Positions 42,746-50,541 of a stretch of DNA of 64,000 bases are shown in pieces. Location of the stretch: positions 5,470,001-5,534,000 of the forward strand of contig NZ_NETK01000001.1 of assembly GCF_002343915.1 (NCBI RefSeq). Direction: 5' to 3'. The notes under the pieces are model-generated. The model had not been told where the DNA came from. It was given only the letters and a program-made list of their open reading frames with translations, and did not search any database. Within the stretch, counting starts at the first letter, position 1. Each line of letters starts with the position of its first letter. This DNA is from Nannocystis exedens (GTDB lineage: Bacteria; Myxococcota_A; Polyangia; Nannocystales; Nannocystaceae). The position numbers were made by a program, and so were the translations under genes.

Positions 42746-42782
42746 CGAGACCGGACGAGCCGAGGCGGCGCGTCCGGTCTCG
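42746..42782 (+). terminator. Hairpin after the metal pump gene
   Basis: CGAGACCGGAC (42746-42756) and GTCCGGTCTCG (42772-42782) are perfectly complementary 11-bp arms around a 15-base loop, 18 bp after the stop. There is no T-tract. It would end the adaptor-pump transcript. Confidence 0.6.
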
Positions 42783-42851
42783 CCGCTTTCGGCGGTCGAG
42801 CGGCCAGAGGCCGAGGACATGGAGCCCCGCCGGGTCGACGGCAGGCCTCGC

Positions 42852-42872
42852 GGACAGGCGAGCGGCCTGTCC
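42852..42872. repeat. GGACAGG/CCTGTCC copy of the dispersed repeat
   Basis: GGACAGG-CGAGCGG-CCTGTCC has perfect 7-bp arms and is followed by CGAAGGTCAGG. It lies between convergent genes, a few bases before the end of the short-chain dehydrogenase. Confidence 0.6.
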
Positions 42873-42878
42873 CGAAGG

Positions 42879-43748
42879 TCAGGCGGCGGCCGACTTGGCG
42901 ATGCCGGTGAGCTGCTCGGAGATCTCCCACAGCCGCAGGGCGGCGGCGCGGTCGAGGGCGTAGCGGGTCGGGCGGGCCTGCTTCGACTTGATGAAGTACT
43001 GGCCGCTGGTGCGCTCGAGCTCGGGGGCGCTGGCGGCGTAGATCGAGGTGCGGGCGCCCTGCTCGGGGGTGATCATGAAGCGCTGGGCGATGCCGACGAG
43101 GACGCGGTAGATCCCGCGGGTGTCGCCGTCGAGGCCGAAGCCGGAGGCGACGACGCCGGGGTGGACGGCGTTGACGGTGACGCCGGTGCCGCGCAGGCGC
43201 TCGGCGAGCTCGAGCGTGAAGAGCAGGTTGGCCAGCTTGGTGCGGCAGTAGACGGGGAAGGCGCTGTACTTGCGGCGGGCCTGCAGGTCGTCGAAGTCGA
43301 GCCCGCGGGCGGCGCGGTGGGCGTCGGAGGCGAGCACGACGATCCGCGAGGGCGCGCTCTGCTTCAGCCGGTCGAGCAGCAGGTGCGTGAGCAGGAAGTG
43401 GCCGAGGTGGTTGACGGCGAAGGTGGTCTCGAAGCCGTCGGCGGTCTCGCTGCGGTCGGAGAGGACGAGGCCGGCGTTGTTGATGAGGACGTCGAGGCGC
43501 GGGTGGCCGGCCAGGTACTCGGCGGCGAACCGGCGCACGTCGGCCAGCGAGGCGAGGTCGAGGCGCATGAGCTCGACGGCGTCGGAGCCGCTCTGGCGCT
43601 TGATGTCGGCGACCGCGGCCTCGCCCTTGGCGGGGTCACGCGAGGTGATCGTCACCGCCGCGCCCATGCGCGCCAGCCCGATCGCGGTGGCCTTGCCGAT
43701 CCCGGTGTTGCCGCCCGTGATCAGCACGTGTTTGCCTTGCATCGTCAT
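42879..43748 (-). CDS. Short-chain dehydrogenase/reductase (retinol-dehydrogenase-like)
   Basis: 289 residues from ATG 43748 (MTMQGKHVLITGG). NADP-binding TGGNTGIG is followed by NNAG (INNAGLV), the catalytic Ser region (VVLASDAHRA) and YCRTK with the catalytic Tyr and Lys. The C-terminal GVVASGFGLDG and the overall length match the retinol-dehydrogenase / WW-domain-oxidoreductase-like group of classical SDRs. The substrate is unknown. A TATGGG -10-like box lies 8 bp before the start. Confidence 0.9.
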   Translation of the reverse strand: MTMQGKHVLITGGNTGIGKATAIGLARMGAAVTITSRDPAKGEAAVADIKRQSGSDAVELMRLDLASLADVRRFAAEYLAGHPRLDVLINNAGLVLSDRSETADGFETTFAVNHLGHFLLTHLLLDRLKQSAPSRIVVLASDAHRAARGLDFDDLQARRKYSAFPVYCRTKLANLLFTLELAERLRGTGVTVNAVHPGVVASGFGLDGDTRGIYRVLVGIAQRFMITPEQGARTSIYAASAPELERTSGQYFIKSKQARPTRYALDRAAALRLWEISEQLTGIAKSAAA

Positions 43749-43849
43749 GGCGCGGACCCATAGCAGAGCGACCCCGCCGGCGCCACGGGGGCACAAGGCC
43801 CCGCGCGCGGCGCCGTCGGGCCCGCAGATCCGCTACAACAGGAGGGTCA

Positions 43850-43947
43850 TGTCCGCGTCGCATCCTCCTGCCGCCCGCCCGCCGCGCCCGCGCGGTGATG
43901 CCCTCGACATGGTCCCAGGGACAGGTGACGTGCGAGGTCGGCGATGA
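43850..43947 (+). CDS. Possible small leader ORF coupled to the coiled-coil gene
   Basis: A 32-codon frame from ATG 43850 has the best ribosome site of its neighbourhood (AGGAGG four bases upstream) and a TACAAC box before it. Its TGA (43945-43947) overlaps the next ATG (43944), so it could couple translation of the downstream gene. The sequence is Pro/Arg-rich and includes one repeat copy (GGTCCCAGGGACAGGTG). It may be a leader, or a remnant of the next gene's N-terminus. Confidence 0.35.
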
Positions 43948-44435
43948 CCGCGATCGAAGACGAGCTGATGGCCGACGGCGAGGCGCTGCTCAGCCGGCGC
44001 GAGGCGGTCGAGCGCGCCATCACCCGCGACTTCCGCGGCTCGCGGACCGCTTTCCTCGTGCAGGCGGCCCAGGTCGAGCGCGAGCGCGAACGGCTGCGCG
44101 CCGAGCTGCAGCGGCTGGTCCGCGAGGTCGACGAGGCCGACCCCGAGGAGGCAGGCGGCGACGACGACGACGCAAGCCCGGCCGACGACTTCTACGCGGC
44201 CCGCGAGCGCCTGGCCGCGCGCGACCGCGAGCTGGTCGGCCGCGGCGAGGCCCTCCAGCGCCGCGCGGCCGAGCTGCGCAAGGCCCCCGCCCCCGCGAAG
44301 CTGGCCGAGCTCGAGCGCGAGCGCGAACAGCTCGAGTCCCAGCTCCGCCAGTGGCGCGGCCGCTGCCGCAAGGCCGGGCTCATGCTCGACCTGCCGCGCT
44401 GGGGCGAGTTCGCCGGCGCGGCGGCGGATGATTGA
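43944..44435 (+). CDS. Coiled-coil protein of unknown function
   Basis: 163 residues, cytoplasmic by appearance. Two long charged coiled coils (~20-70, LVQAAQVERERERLRAELQRLVREVDEAD; ~85-145, AARERLAARDRELVGRGEALQRRAAELRK ... LEREREQLESQLRQW) are joined by an acidic GGDDDDAS linker. No known domain is visible. The start overlaps the stop of a short upstream frame. A dense repeat cluster begins directly after the stop. Confidence 0.7.
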   Translation: MTAIEDELMADGEALLSRREAVERAITRDFRGSRTAFLVQAAQVERERERLRAELQRLVREVDEADPEEAGGDDDDASPADDFYAARERLAARDRELVGRGEALQRRAAELRKAPAPAKLAELEREREQLESQLRQWRGRCRKAGLMLDLPRWGEFAGAAADD

Positions 44436-44436
44436 G

Positions 44437-44493
44437 AGGACATGTTTGAAAGGGCATGTCGAGACGGACATGCCTCGAAGGACATGTCCGGAG
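44437..44493. repeat. Four palindromic repeat halves after a stop codon
   Basis: GACATG...CATGTC (44439-44444 and 44455-44460), GGACATGCC (44466-44474) and the perfect palindrome GGACATGTCC (44480-44489) follow each other just after the stop. The first 22 bp are nearly identical to 7893-7914. The rest of the gap to 44683 shows no gene. Confidence 0.7.
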
Positions 44494-44682
44494 AGCGGAG
44501 CGGCGGTGGCCTGCTGCCGCGGCGAGGCTGGGCAGGCGGGCGGGCGCGGAACATGGGGGCGCGGGCGGCTCGACGTCGGCGCTGTGGTGCACCGCTGCCC
44601 CGAACACCAGCGCCATCGCGGGGGGTCGAGCGCGACCTGGCCCTCGAGGCAGGCTCCGCGCCGACCTGGCCCCCGCGCCGGG

Positions 44683-45267
44683 CTAATCGAGGGCCAGCAG
44701 GACGTCGAACGCGCCGGCGCCGCGGGGTGGGGCGAACGGGCCGGTGAACCATGCGGACACGGCCACGTGGACGCCGTGGGGGCCGGGGCTGAGGCGGGCG
44801 CCCAGGGCGCGGGCGGCATGGCGGTAGGCGCTGCGGAGGACGGTGGGCGCCTGAATCGGAAAACTGGCGAGCAGCGCGCCGGTCTCGGGGTCGCGCACTT
44901 GCAGGTGCAGCGGGGGGACGTCGTCCTCGGGCGTGCGCGGGGCGACCGGCGCGGCGGGCAGGAGCAGGTAGCCCCCGTGGAGGACAGGGTCGCCGACCGG
45001 GCGGGCGCGCAGCGACCACAACAGGCGGCCGTCACGGGTGAGGCGGTGGATCTTGTGATGATAAGCGGCGCCGGTGCGGGCGTGCTCGCCCTCGGTGAAG
45101 AGGAGCACGAGGTCGTCGCCGAGGGCGCGGACCCACCCGCGCGGGAGCAGCGACTCGAGGCCCTCGGTGGCGTCGACGCGCAGCGACCAGCCCGGAGGGT
45201 CGCCGAGGCGATCGACGGTGATGAAGCGCGGTCCGGCGAACTCGACCCGATAGTGCACGGCGGACAT
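44683..45267 (-). CDS. Strand-rich protein of unknown function
   Basis: 194 residues from ATG 45267, with a TATTTA box 9 bp upstream. No signal peptide or membrane segment is visible. The sequence alternates short strands and turns (FITVDRLGDPPGWSLRVDATEG, DDLVLLFTEGEHARTGAAYHHKIHRLTRDGRLLWSLRA, GGYLLLPAAP), which suggests a small beta-propeller fragment or sandwich. It lies 22 bp after peptidase E on the same strand and may be co-transcribed with it. The family is unknown. Confidence 0.65.
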   Translation of the reverse strand: MSAVHYRVEFAGPRFITVDRLGDPPGWSLRVDATEGLESLLPRGWVRALGDDLVLLFTEGEHARTGAAYHHKIHRLTRDGRLLWSLRARPVGDPVLHGGYLLLPAAPVAPRTPEDDVPPLHLQVRDPETGALLASFPIQAPTVLRSAYRHAARALGARLSPGPHGVHVAVSAWFTGPFAPPRGAGAFDVLLALD

Positions 45268-45289
45268 GGCCGCGATTAAATAGCACCCT

Positions 45290-45994
45290 TCACGCGAGGA
45301 GATCGCTCAGATCGGCGCCGGGGGGCACCTCTGCGGGCTTCTGGCCGCGCCGGAAGATCCGCGCGCCGGTGACGCCAAGCAGGCTGAGCCGCGGCCCCTC
45401 GCGGCGCAGCATCGAGCCCTCGCGCAGGCCCACCACCGGCTGCGGGTTCTCCTCGTGGAACTGCTCGATCCGCTTCTCGCGGGTCTCGCCCATGTGCGTC
45501 GAGCCGGGATCGGGGTCGAGGTAGTGTGGGTTCAGGTTGAACGGCACGAGGGCGAGCGCGCAGAAGCTCGGCGGCTCGACGATCGGCATGTCGTTGGTGG
45601 TGCCGATCGTCAGGCCGGCGATGTTCGAGCCGGCCGAGGAGCCGATGTATGGCACGCCCGAAAGGACACGTTCGCGCAGCGGCGCGAGCACGTCGAGCGC
45701 ATAGAGCTGGCGCAGCAGGCGGAAGGTGTTGCCGCCGCCGGTGAACACGGCCTCGGCGGCCTGCACGGCGGCCCGCGGATCGTCGGCCTCGTGCAGGCTG
45801 TCGAGCTGGTAGCCGAGCGCGGCGAAGCGGGCCCGCGCCTGGGCGGCGTAGGCGTCGCGGTCGAACAGCGCGAACGGGATGAACAGGACGCGCGTGACGC
45901 CGCGGCCGAGGAACTGCTCGATCTGCTCGGCGCAGTGGTCGAGGTAGCCGGAGCCGTGGAGCGTGGAGTTGCTGACGAGCAGGAGGCGGGTCAT
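45290..45994 (-). CDS. pepE: Peptidase E (alpha-aspartyl dipeptidase)
   Basis: 234 residues, the family length. The N-terminal LLLVSNSTLHGSGYLDH, FTGGGNTFRLL and the nucleophile Ser in PYIGSSAGSNIAG are hallmarks of S51 peptidase E, which splits Asp-Xaa dipeptides. The later ALALVPFNLNPHYLD, FHEENPQPVVGLREGS and GARIFRRGQKPAEV blocks also match. A TATCCT box lies 12 bp before the start. A repeat half (CGTGTCCTTTCGGGCGTG, 45654-45671) is read in frame as VLSGVP. Confidence 0.93.
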   Translation of the reverse strand: MTRLLLVSNSTLHGSGYLDHCAEQIEQFLGRGVTRVLFIPFALFDRDAYAAQARARFAALGYQLDSLHEADDPRAAVQAAEAVFTGGGNTFRLLRQLYALDVLAPLRERVLSGVPYIGSSAGSNIAGLTIGTTNDMPIVEPPSFCALALVPFNLNPHYLDPDPGSTHMGETREKRIEQFHEENPQPVVGLREGSMLRREGPRLSLLGVTGARIFRRGQKPAEVPPGADLSDLLA

Positions 45995-46501
45995 GGCGGC
46001 ACGCCGAGGATAGCGCGCGGCGGTGGCGGAGGTCGCGTGATGATTCGGCCGCGCCCGCCCGGGGCGCTGCGCTCGAGGGGTCGGGCGGCGACGCGGGCCG
46101 AACCCGGTCGCGCGTCGCGGTGAGTCCGGCGTCGCCGGCCGGATCGACCCCTGGCGTTCTCGGCGATCGGCGGGTGAGGTCGGTGGGCGTGCGTTCCGAG
46201 CCGGGCGGGCGCGGGCGGCGGAGGCGGTCCCGGTCCCAGTCGCGCCGCGGAGCTTGTCGGGGTTGCCGCGCCGGTCAGGGTCGATGGACCTGAAATGCGG
46301 CAGGAGGGCGGCGAGGCGCGGGTCTTCGTGTGCTTCGAAGAGCAGGCGCCTCGAAAGGCCGCGAGAGGGAGCCTGCGTGCGACGCTCGACGCCGGAGGGT
46401 GGTCACCCAAGGGACGTCCCCAGGGGCCGGACACGGGGATCGGCGTGTGGTTCGAGGGACAGGTTGCGAGGACACCCCGAGCGACGCGGGGGAGGGCACC
46501 G
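45995..46501. other. 507-bp intergenic region with scattered repeat halves
   Basis: It holds the TATCCT box for pepE (46007-46012), a GACGTCCCCAGGGGCC copy (46413-46428) and a GAGGGACAGG half (46454-46463). Only Arg/Ala/Pro-rich shadow frames are present. No gene is supported. Confidence 0.5.
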
Positions 46502-46978
46502 TCAAGCGTCGACGGCCAGCAGATGGACCGAGGCTTCGACCCGTCGGTCGCCGTGCAGCTCGAGTACGCACATTCGCGCGGGCGTGGCAAAGTCGGCGCC
46601 GATGTGGAGTCGACGCAGGCCGTAGAACCAGGTCGGAGGGTGCGGGCCTCGCTGCCAGGCCGCGGCGCGGGGCAGGCCGTGGTCGACGAGGATCCGTCGG
46701 GCCAGCGGTCGCATCGCGGAGGGGACCGCGGCGCTGCAGAGGTACCAGATGCCCTGGTTGCAGACGACGGAGAAGATCGACCAAAATGTGCGGAGTTCGG
46801 CAGGCGCCGATTCGCCGAGGCGGTGGGGCTCGGTGAAGCCGATCCACAAATCATCGTAGTCCGGCGAGCCGGCGAAGGCGCGGCTGACGAGCTCCGCGCC
46901 CACCGCGTGCGCATGGTTCGGCGCCAGCGGACGGCGGAAGCCGGTGCGGATCGGCGGCGTCGATGCGTCGGACGGCAT
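46502..46978 (-). CDS. Small protein of unknown function
   Basis: 158 residues from ATG 46978, chosen because AAGG lies 8 bases upstream; a GTG at 46987 is the alternative. The sequence is globular (ELVSRAFAGSPDYDDLWIGFTEPHRLGESAPAELRTFWSIFSVVCNQGIWYLC) with three cysteines and several Trp. No signal peptide or known motif is visible. It lies downstream of the MocR regulator on the same strand, 33 bp after its stop. Function is unknown. Confidence 0.6.
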   Translation of the reverse strand: MPSDASTPPIRTGFRRPLAPNHAHAVGAELVSRAFAGSPDYDDLWIGFTEPHRLGESAPAELRTFWSIFSVVCNQGIWYLCSAAVPSAMRPLARRILVDHGLPRAAAWQRGPHPPTWFYGLRRLHIGADFATPARMCVLELHGDRRVEASVHLLAVDA

Positions 46979-47011
46979 CGACGTCACCTTGCCACGAGCC
47001 CGCGGGCGGCG

Positions 47012-48493
47012 TCACGGCTTGCGCAGGTCGGCGAGCGCCTGGGCCATGCGGCGGACGGCCTCGGCGAGGCCGCGCTCGTCGAGGCCGGCGAAGCCGAGGC
47101 GCACGTGCGGGAGCGGGCGCGACTCGAAGCTGAACTGGCGGCCGACCTGGAACGCGACGCCGCGGGCCTGGGCCGCGCGCGCCCACGCGGACGGATCGAC
47201 GCCGTGCGCGCGGGCCCACAGGGCCATGCCGCCGCTCGGCGGGGTGACGCGCAGGACGCCGGCGAGGCGGGCGGCGAGCGCGTCGACGAGGGCGTCGCGG
47301 CGGGCGAGGTACATGCGACGCGCGCGGCGAATGTGCCGACCGACCTCGCCGCTCGCCAGCAGGTCGGCGGCCGCGGCCTCGAGCGTGCGGTCGCCGTTGA
47401 GATCGGTGTAGGAGCGGACGGCGACGACGCGCTCGAGCAATGGTTGCGGGGCGACGCAATAACCGATCCGCAGCCCCGGCGCGAGCACCTTGGACAACGT
47501 GCCGATGTAGACGACGGAGCCGGCCGCGTCGCCGCTGGCGAGCGGGAGCACGGGGCGGCCCTCGTAGTGGAATTCGTGGTCGTAGTCGTCCTCGAGGATC
47601 GCCATGCGGTGGGCGCGGGCGAGCGCCAACAATTGCAAGCGGCGGCCGGCGGCGAGGGTGACGGTGGTCGGGTATTGATGATGCGGGGTGATGTAGACGG
47701 CGCGCACCGGCTCGCGCGCGAGCAGGGCGGCGAGGGCGTCGACGTCGAGGCCGCCGGCGTCGGTGGCGATCGGCACGAGGCGCGCGCCGGTGAGGCGCAG
47801 GGCCTCCCACGCGGGGCGATAGCCGGGGTCCTCGACGGCGACGACGTCACCGGGGCGCAGGAGGGTGCGGGCGACGAGCGAGAGGGCCATCTGACTGCCG
47901 CGAGTGACGATCAGGTCGTCCTCGCCGCAGGCGAGGCCGCGGGTGGCGGCGAGCATGTCGGCGAGGACGCGGCGCAGGTCGACGAGGCCGCGCGGGTCGC
48001 CGTAGCCGAGCAGGTCGGGGCGGGCGAGCGCGCGGCGATAGGCGCGGGCGAGGCTGGCCGCGGGCACCAGGCGCAGGTCGGGCACGCCGCCGGGCAGGGC
48101 CAAAAGGCCCGGGGCGCGCGGCATCGGGAAGTAGCCCTCCGGCCCGGGCGCGAGGTCGAACGCCGGCCGGGCCGGGACGCCGGTGCGCAGCGCCTGCCCG
48201 GAGCGCCGCGGCGTGGGCTCGGGCAGGGTGCGCGAGACGAAGGTGCCGCGCGCCTGGGCGCTGTCGATCCAGCCCTCGGACTCGAGCTCGCGGTAGGCGG
48301 CGAGGACGGTGTTGCGGTGGACGCCGAGGTCCTCGGCGAGGCGGCGGCTGCCGGGCAGCGGGTCGCCGGGGCGCAGGCGGCCGCGCCGGATGTCGGCCGA
48401 GACGGCGTGGGCGATCTGCACGAACAGCGGCAGATCGCCGGCAGGGTCGAGGTCGACGGCGATCTGCCACGGACGAACTGGTCTAGTCGACAT
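47012..48493 (-). CDS. MocR-family PLP-binding transcription regulator
   Basis: 493 residues. An N-terminal GntR winged helix (LPLFVQIAHAVSADIRRGRLRPGDPLPGSRRLAEDLGVHRNTVLAAYRELESEGWI) is joined by a linker to a fold-type-I aminotransferase domain. The PLP-binding Lys is in YIGTLSKVLAPGLRIGY, and EDDYDHEFHYEGRP, HHQYPTT and SFESRPLPHVRLGFAGL are present. This is the MocR/PdxR architecture. The divergent neighbour encodes an FMN-binding PNPOx-like protein, so control of vitamin B6 or FMN-linked metabolism is likely. Operator-like sites overlap its start. Confidence 0.94.
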   Translation of the reverse strand: MSTRPVRPWQIAVDLDPAGDLPLFVQIAHAVSADIRRGRLRPGDPLPGSRRLAEDLGVHRNTVLAAYRELESEGWIDSAQARGTFVSRTLPEPTPRRSGQALRTGVPARPAFDLAPGPEGYFPMPRAPGLLALPGGVPDLRLVPAASLARAYRRALARPDLLGYGDPRGLVDLRRVLADMLAATRGLACGEDDLIVTRGSQMALSLVARTLLRPGDVVAVEDPGYRPAWEALRLTGARLVPIATDAGGLDVDALAALLAREPVRAVYITPHHQYPTTVTLAAGRRLQLLALARAHRMAILEDDYDHEFHYEGRPVLPLASGDAAGSVVYIGTLSKVLAPGLRIGYCVAPQPLLERVVAVRSYTDLNGDRTLEAAAADLLASGEVGRHIRRARRMYLARRDALVDALAARLAGVLRVTPPSGGMALWARAHGVDPSAWARAAQARGVAFQVGRQFSFESRPLPHVRLGFAGLDERGLAEAVRRMAQALADLRKP

Positions 48494-48523
48494 CGAAGAA
48501 CTGGACCTTTTTCATGGACCAGT
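48477..48523. promoter_or_regulatory. MocR operator-like sites between divergent genes
   Basis: Three related half-sites: ACTGGTCT (48477-48484, inside the first MocR codons), ACTGGACC (48500-48507) and the inverted GGACCAGT (48516-48523). The first two are direct repeats 23 bp apart and the last two form an inverted pair. ACTGGWC/TGGACC half-sites in this arrangement are typical of MocR-type binding. Confidence 0.6.
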
Positions 48524-48542
48524 GTGCGGCCATCCTCGAGGC

Positions 48543-49583
48543 ATGCGCAAGCAGGAGTTCTTCGGGATGGCGCGCGACGAGGCGGTGGCGTTGCTGGCGG
48601 CGGCGCCGGTGGTCCGGCTGGCGGGCGTCGGCGAGCGCGGGCAGCCGGTGCTGCGCTCGCTCCACGCGGTGGTCATCGACGGTTGGCTGTACTTTCACGC
48701 GGCGCCGGTCGGCGAGAAGTCGGAGGCGGTCGGGCGCGAGGCGGTGATCGCCGCCGACGAGGCGATTGCGACGATCCCCAGCCACGTGTTCGACCCGGAG
48801 CGAGCGTGCCCCGCGACCACGTATTACCTCAGCGCGCAGGCCCACGGGACGCTGCACGCGGTCGACGAACCGGCGCTCAAGGCCCGCGTGCTGCAGGTGT
48901 TGATGGAGAAACACCAGCCGGAGGGCGGGTACGCGCCGATCACCGCCGACGATCCGCGCTACCGCGGGGCGGTGAAGGGGATCGCGATCGTCGGCATGCC
49001 GCTGACGCAGGTCGACGGCAAGGCCAAGCTCGGCCAAAACCGCGGGCCCGACGATCTGGGCAAGGTGCTGCGATTCTTGTGGGCGCGCGGCGAGCCGGGC
49101 GACCCGCGGGCGGTCGACCTGGTGCGCGCGGCCAACCCGGACGTGCCGACGCCGGAGTTCTTGAGCGCGCCGGCGGGGGCGCGGCTTCAGTGCGCGCTCG
49201 GGCCGGCCGACCTGCCGGCGGCGGTCGAGCTGCTGGCGGGCGAGTACTGGAACGTGGATGTCCCGCGGGACAGGATCGCCGTCGGACAGTCGAGGTCGTC
49301 GGCGTGGGTCGGCGCGCGCGACGAGGCGGGCCGGTTGATCGCGACCGGACGGGCGCTCGGCGACGGGGCGCGCTGGGCCTACCTGCTCGACATCGCGGTG
49401 GCGAGCTCGTGGCGCGGCCGCGGGCTCGGCAAGGCGCTGGTGCGGCTGCTGCTCGACCACCCGCAGGTCCGCGGCTGCCGGCACGTGGGCCTGCGGACCC
49501 GCGACGCGCAATCGTTCTATCGCGGCTTCGGCTTCCGCGACGGCGTGGAATCGAAGAGCGCCGAGATGGTGCTGCAGCGATGA
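48543..49583 (+). CDS. PNPOx-like FMN-binding domain fused to GNAT acetyltransferase
   Basis: 346 residues from ATG 48543. Residues ~1-190 are a pyridoxamine-phosphate-oxidase-like split barrel (FFGMARDEAVALLAAAPVVRLAG, LHAVVIDGWLYFHAAPVGEKSEAVG, ITADDPRYRGAVKGIAIVG). Residues ~210-346 are a GNAT acetyltransferase with the CoA-binding motif VASSWRGRGLGKALVRLLLD and HVGLRTRDAQSFYRGFGF. The two parts are joined at about residue 205. Divergent from the MocR regulator, which probably controls it. A repeat copy (49258-49274) is read in frame at the N-terminal edge of the GNAT domain as VDVPRDRIAVGQ. Confidence 0.9.
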   Translation: MRKQEFFGMARDEAVALLAAAPVVRLAGVGERGQPVLRSLHAVVIDGWLYFHAAPVGEKSEAVGREAVIAADEAIATIPSHVFDPERACPATTYYLSAQAHGTLHAVDEPALKARVLQVLMEKHQPEGGYAPITADDPRYRGAVKGIAIVGMPLTQVDGKAKLGQNRGPDDLGKVLRFLWARGEPGDPRAVDLVRAANPDVPTPEFLSAPAGARLQCALGPADLPAAVELLAGEYWNVDVPRDRIAVGQSRSSAWVGARDEAGRLIATGRALGDGARWAYLLDIAVASSWRGRGLGKALVRLLLDHPQVRGCRHVGLRTRDAQSFYRGFGFRDGVESKSAEMVLQR

Positions 49584-49588
49584 CAGGC

Positions 49589-49921
49589 TCAATTGAAGTC
49601 GTAGATCTGGCTGAGCACGCAGGTGGCGCGGTGATAGGCGCCGAACCAGGAGATGTCGGAGCCGGGGAACACGACGTCGGGGTGACGCAGGACGCGGAAG
49701 GTGTCGAGGTCGTGGGCGTAGGGGTCGTCCAGGATGTCGGCCAGCTCGACGACGAGGTCGAGCGACACGGCGTCCTGGGCCTGCTGCAAGGTGTTGCCGC
49801 CGGCGGTGACGATGTCGGCGCCGAACTGTCGATAATAGCCGACGAGGTGCGCGCGCAGGTCGGCGACGAAGGTCGAGACCAGGTCGCGCTCGTAGTGTTC
49901 GATGGCTGTCCGGAATGACAT
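49589..49921 (-). CDS. Small protein of unknown function
   Basis: 110 residues from ATG 49921. It is mostly helical with no signal peptide (YERDLVSTFVADLRAHLVGYYRQFGADIVTAGGNTLQQAQDAVSLDLVVELADILDDPYAHDLDTFRVLRHPDVVF). The gene ends 5 bp after the convergent PNPOx/GNAT fusion. A tiny lipoprotein-like gene lies upstream on the same strand. I do not recognise the family. Confidence 0.65.
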   Translation of the reverse strand: MSFRTAIEHYERDLVSTFVADLRAHLVGYYRQFGADIVTAGGNTLQQAQDAVSLDLVVELADILDDPYAHDLDTFRVLRHPDVVFPGSDISWFGAYHRATCVLSQIYDFN

Positions 49922-49927
49922 GGGCGA

Positions 49928-50086
49928 TCAGGAATCGACGGACCGGAACATGGACGGTGGGGCGGTGGCGGCGACGAGCAGCGGCGCACCGGCGGGGCGG
50001 GGCGGGGCCACGAGCACGCCGGCCTGGCCTTCCGCGAGCCCGTAACAGCCGAGCAGAGCGAGCAGGACGAGCGCAAACCGGCGCAC
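49928..50086 (-). CDS. Very small lipoprotein-like gene
   Basis: A 52-codon frame from GTG 50086 with strong third-position GC. It starts VRRFALVLLALLGCYGLAEGQ, which gives a signal peptide and lipobox (ALLGC) in the first 15 residues, then a short Gly/Pro/Ala tail ending PPSMFRSVDS. It lies 6 bp before the next gene on the strand (start 49921). It is shorter than most lipoproteins, so it could also be a fragment. Confidence 0.45.
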   Translation of the reverse strand: MRRFALVLLALLGCYGLAEGQAGVLVAPPRPAGAPLLVAATAPPSMFRSVDS

Positions 50087-50541
50087 GCGGGAATGGTGAC
50101 ACGAGGGGCGCGTCTCGACAATGGCCCCGGACTTCTGCGCCGTCGCAGCGGGCGCGGGCCAGGGGCGGCCGATTCGCCTGCTGCGACGGCTCGGCGCGGA
50201 TCTGTGCATCGTCGCGGACGGGCGCGGTGAGGTCGCGCCGGCGAGAACGGTGATCGTATCGCGGGGAACGAGCATTGCGAGCGGCGGCGGCTCATCGGCC
50301 GCAGCGGGCGCTCGGCCCAGAGACCGCGCGAACCCTTCGCCTGAGCTCGCTGTCCGGTCGGCGCGGCGAGCCACCGGGGTAATCGCCAGGCTCGTCGGAA
50401 ACGGCCCGCGCAGGTCCGGCGGGGGCGCATCGAGCGGGGGACCTGCCGGCCTCAGCAGCAGGGACCGACAGGGGCCCGAGCTTCGGTCTTGCGAGCGCGG
50501 CCGATCGTGGAGCGGTGCCCCGAGTGGGGTGATTTCATCGC
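50087..50541. other. 455-bp intergenic region
   Basis: Convergent and divergent frames here are only shadows. No repeat copy, hairpin with long arms or RNA-like fold stands out. It probably holds the promoter of the small genes at 49589-50086. Confidence 0.4.

Noticed and set aside
46295-49918. 1207-codon plus-strand frame across the MocR and PNPOx/GNAT genes
   Set aside because: Shadow of MocR on one side and a shifted frame of the fusion gene on the other; the genuine frames have clear domains.
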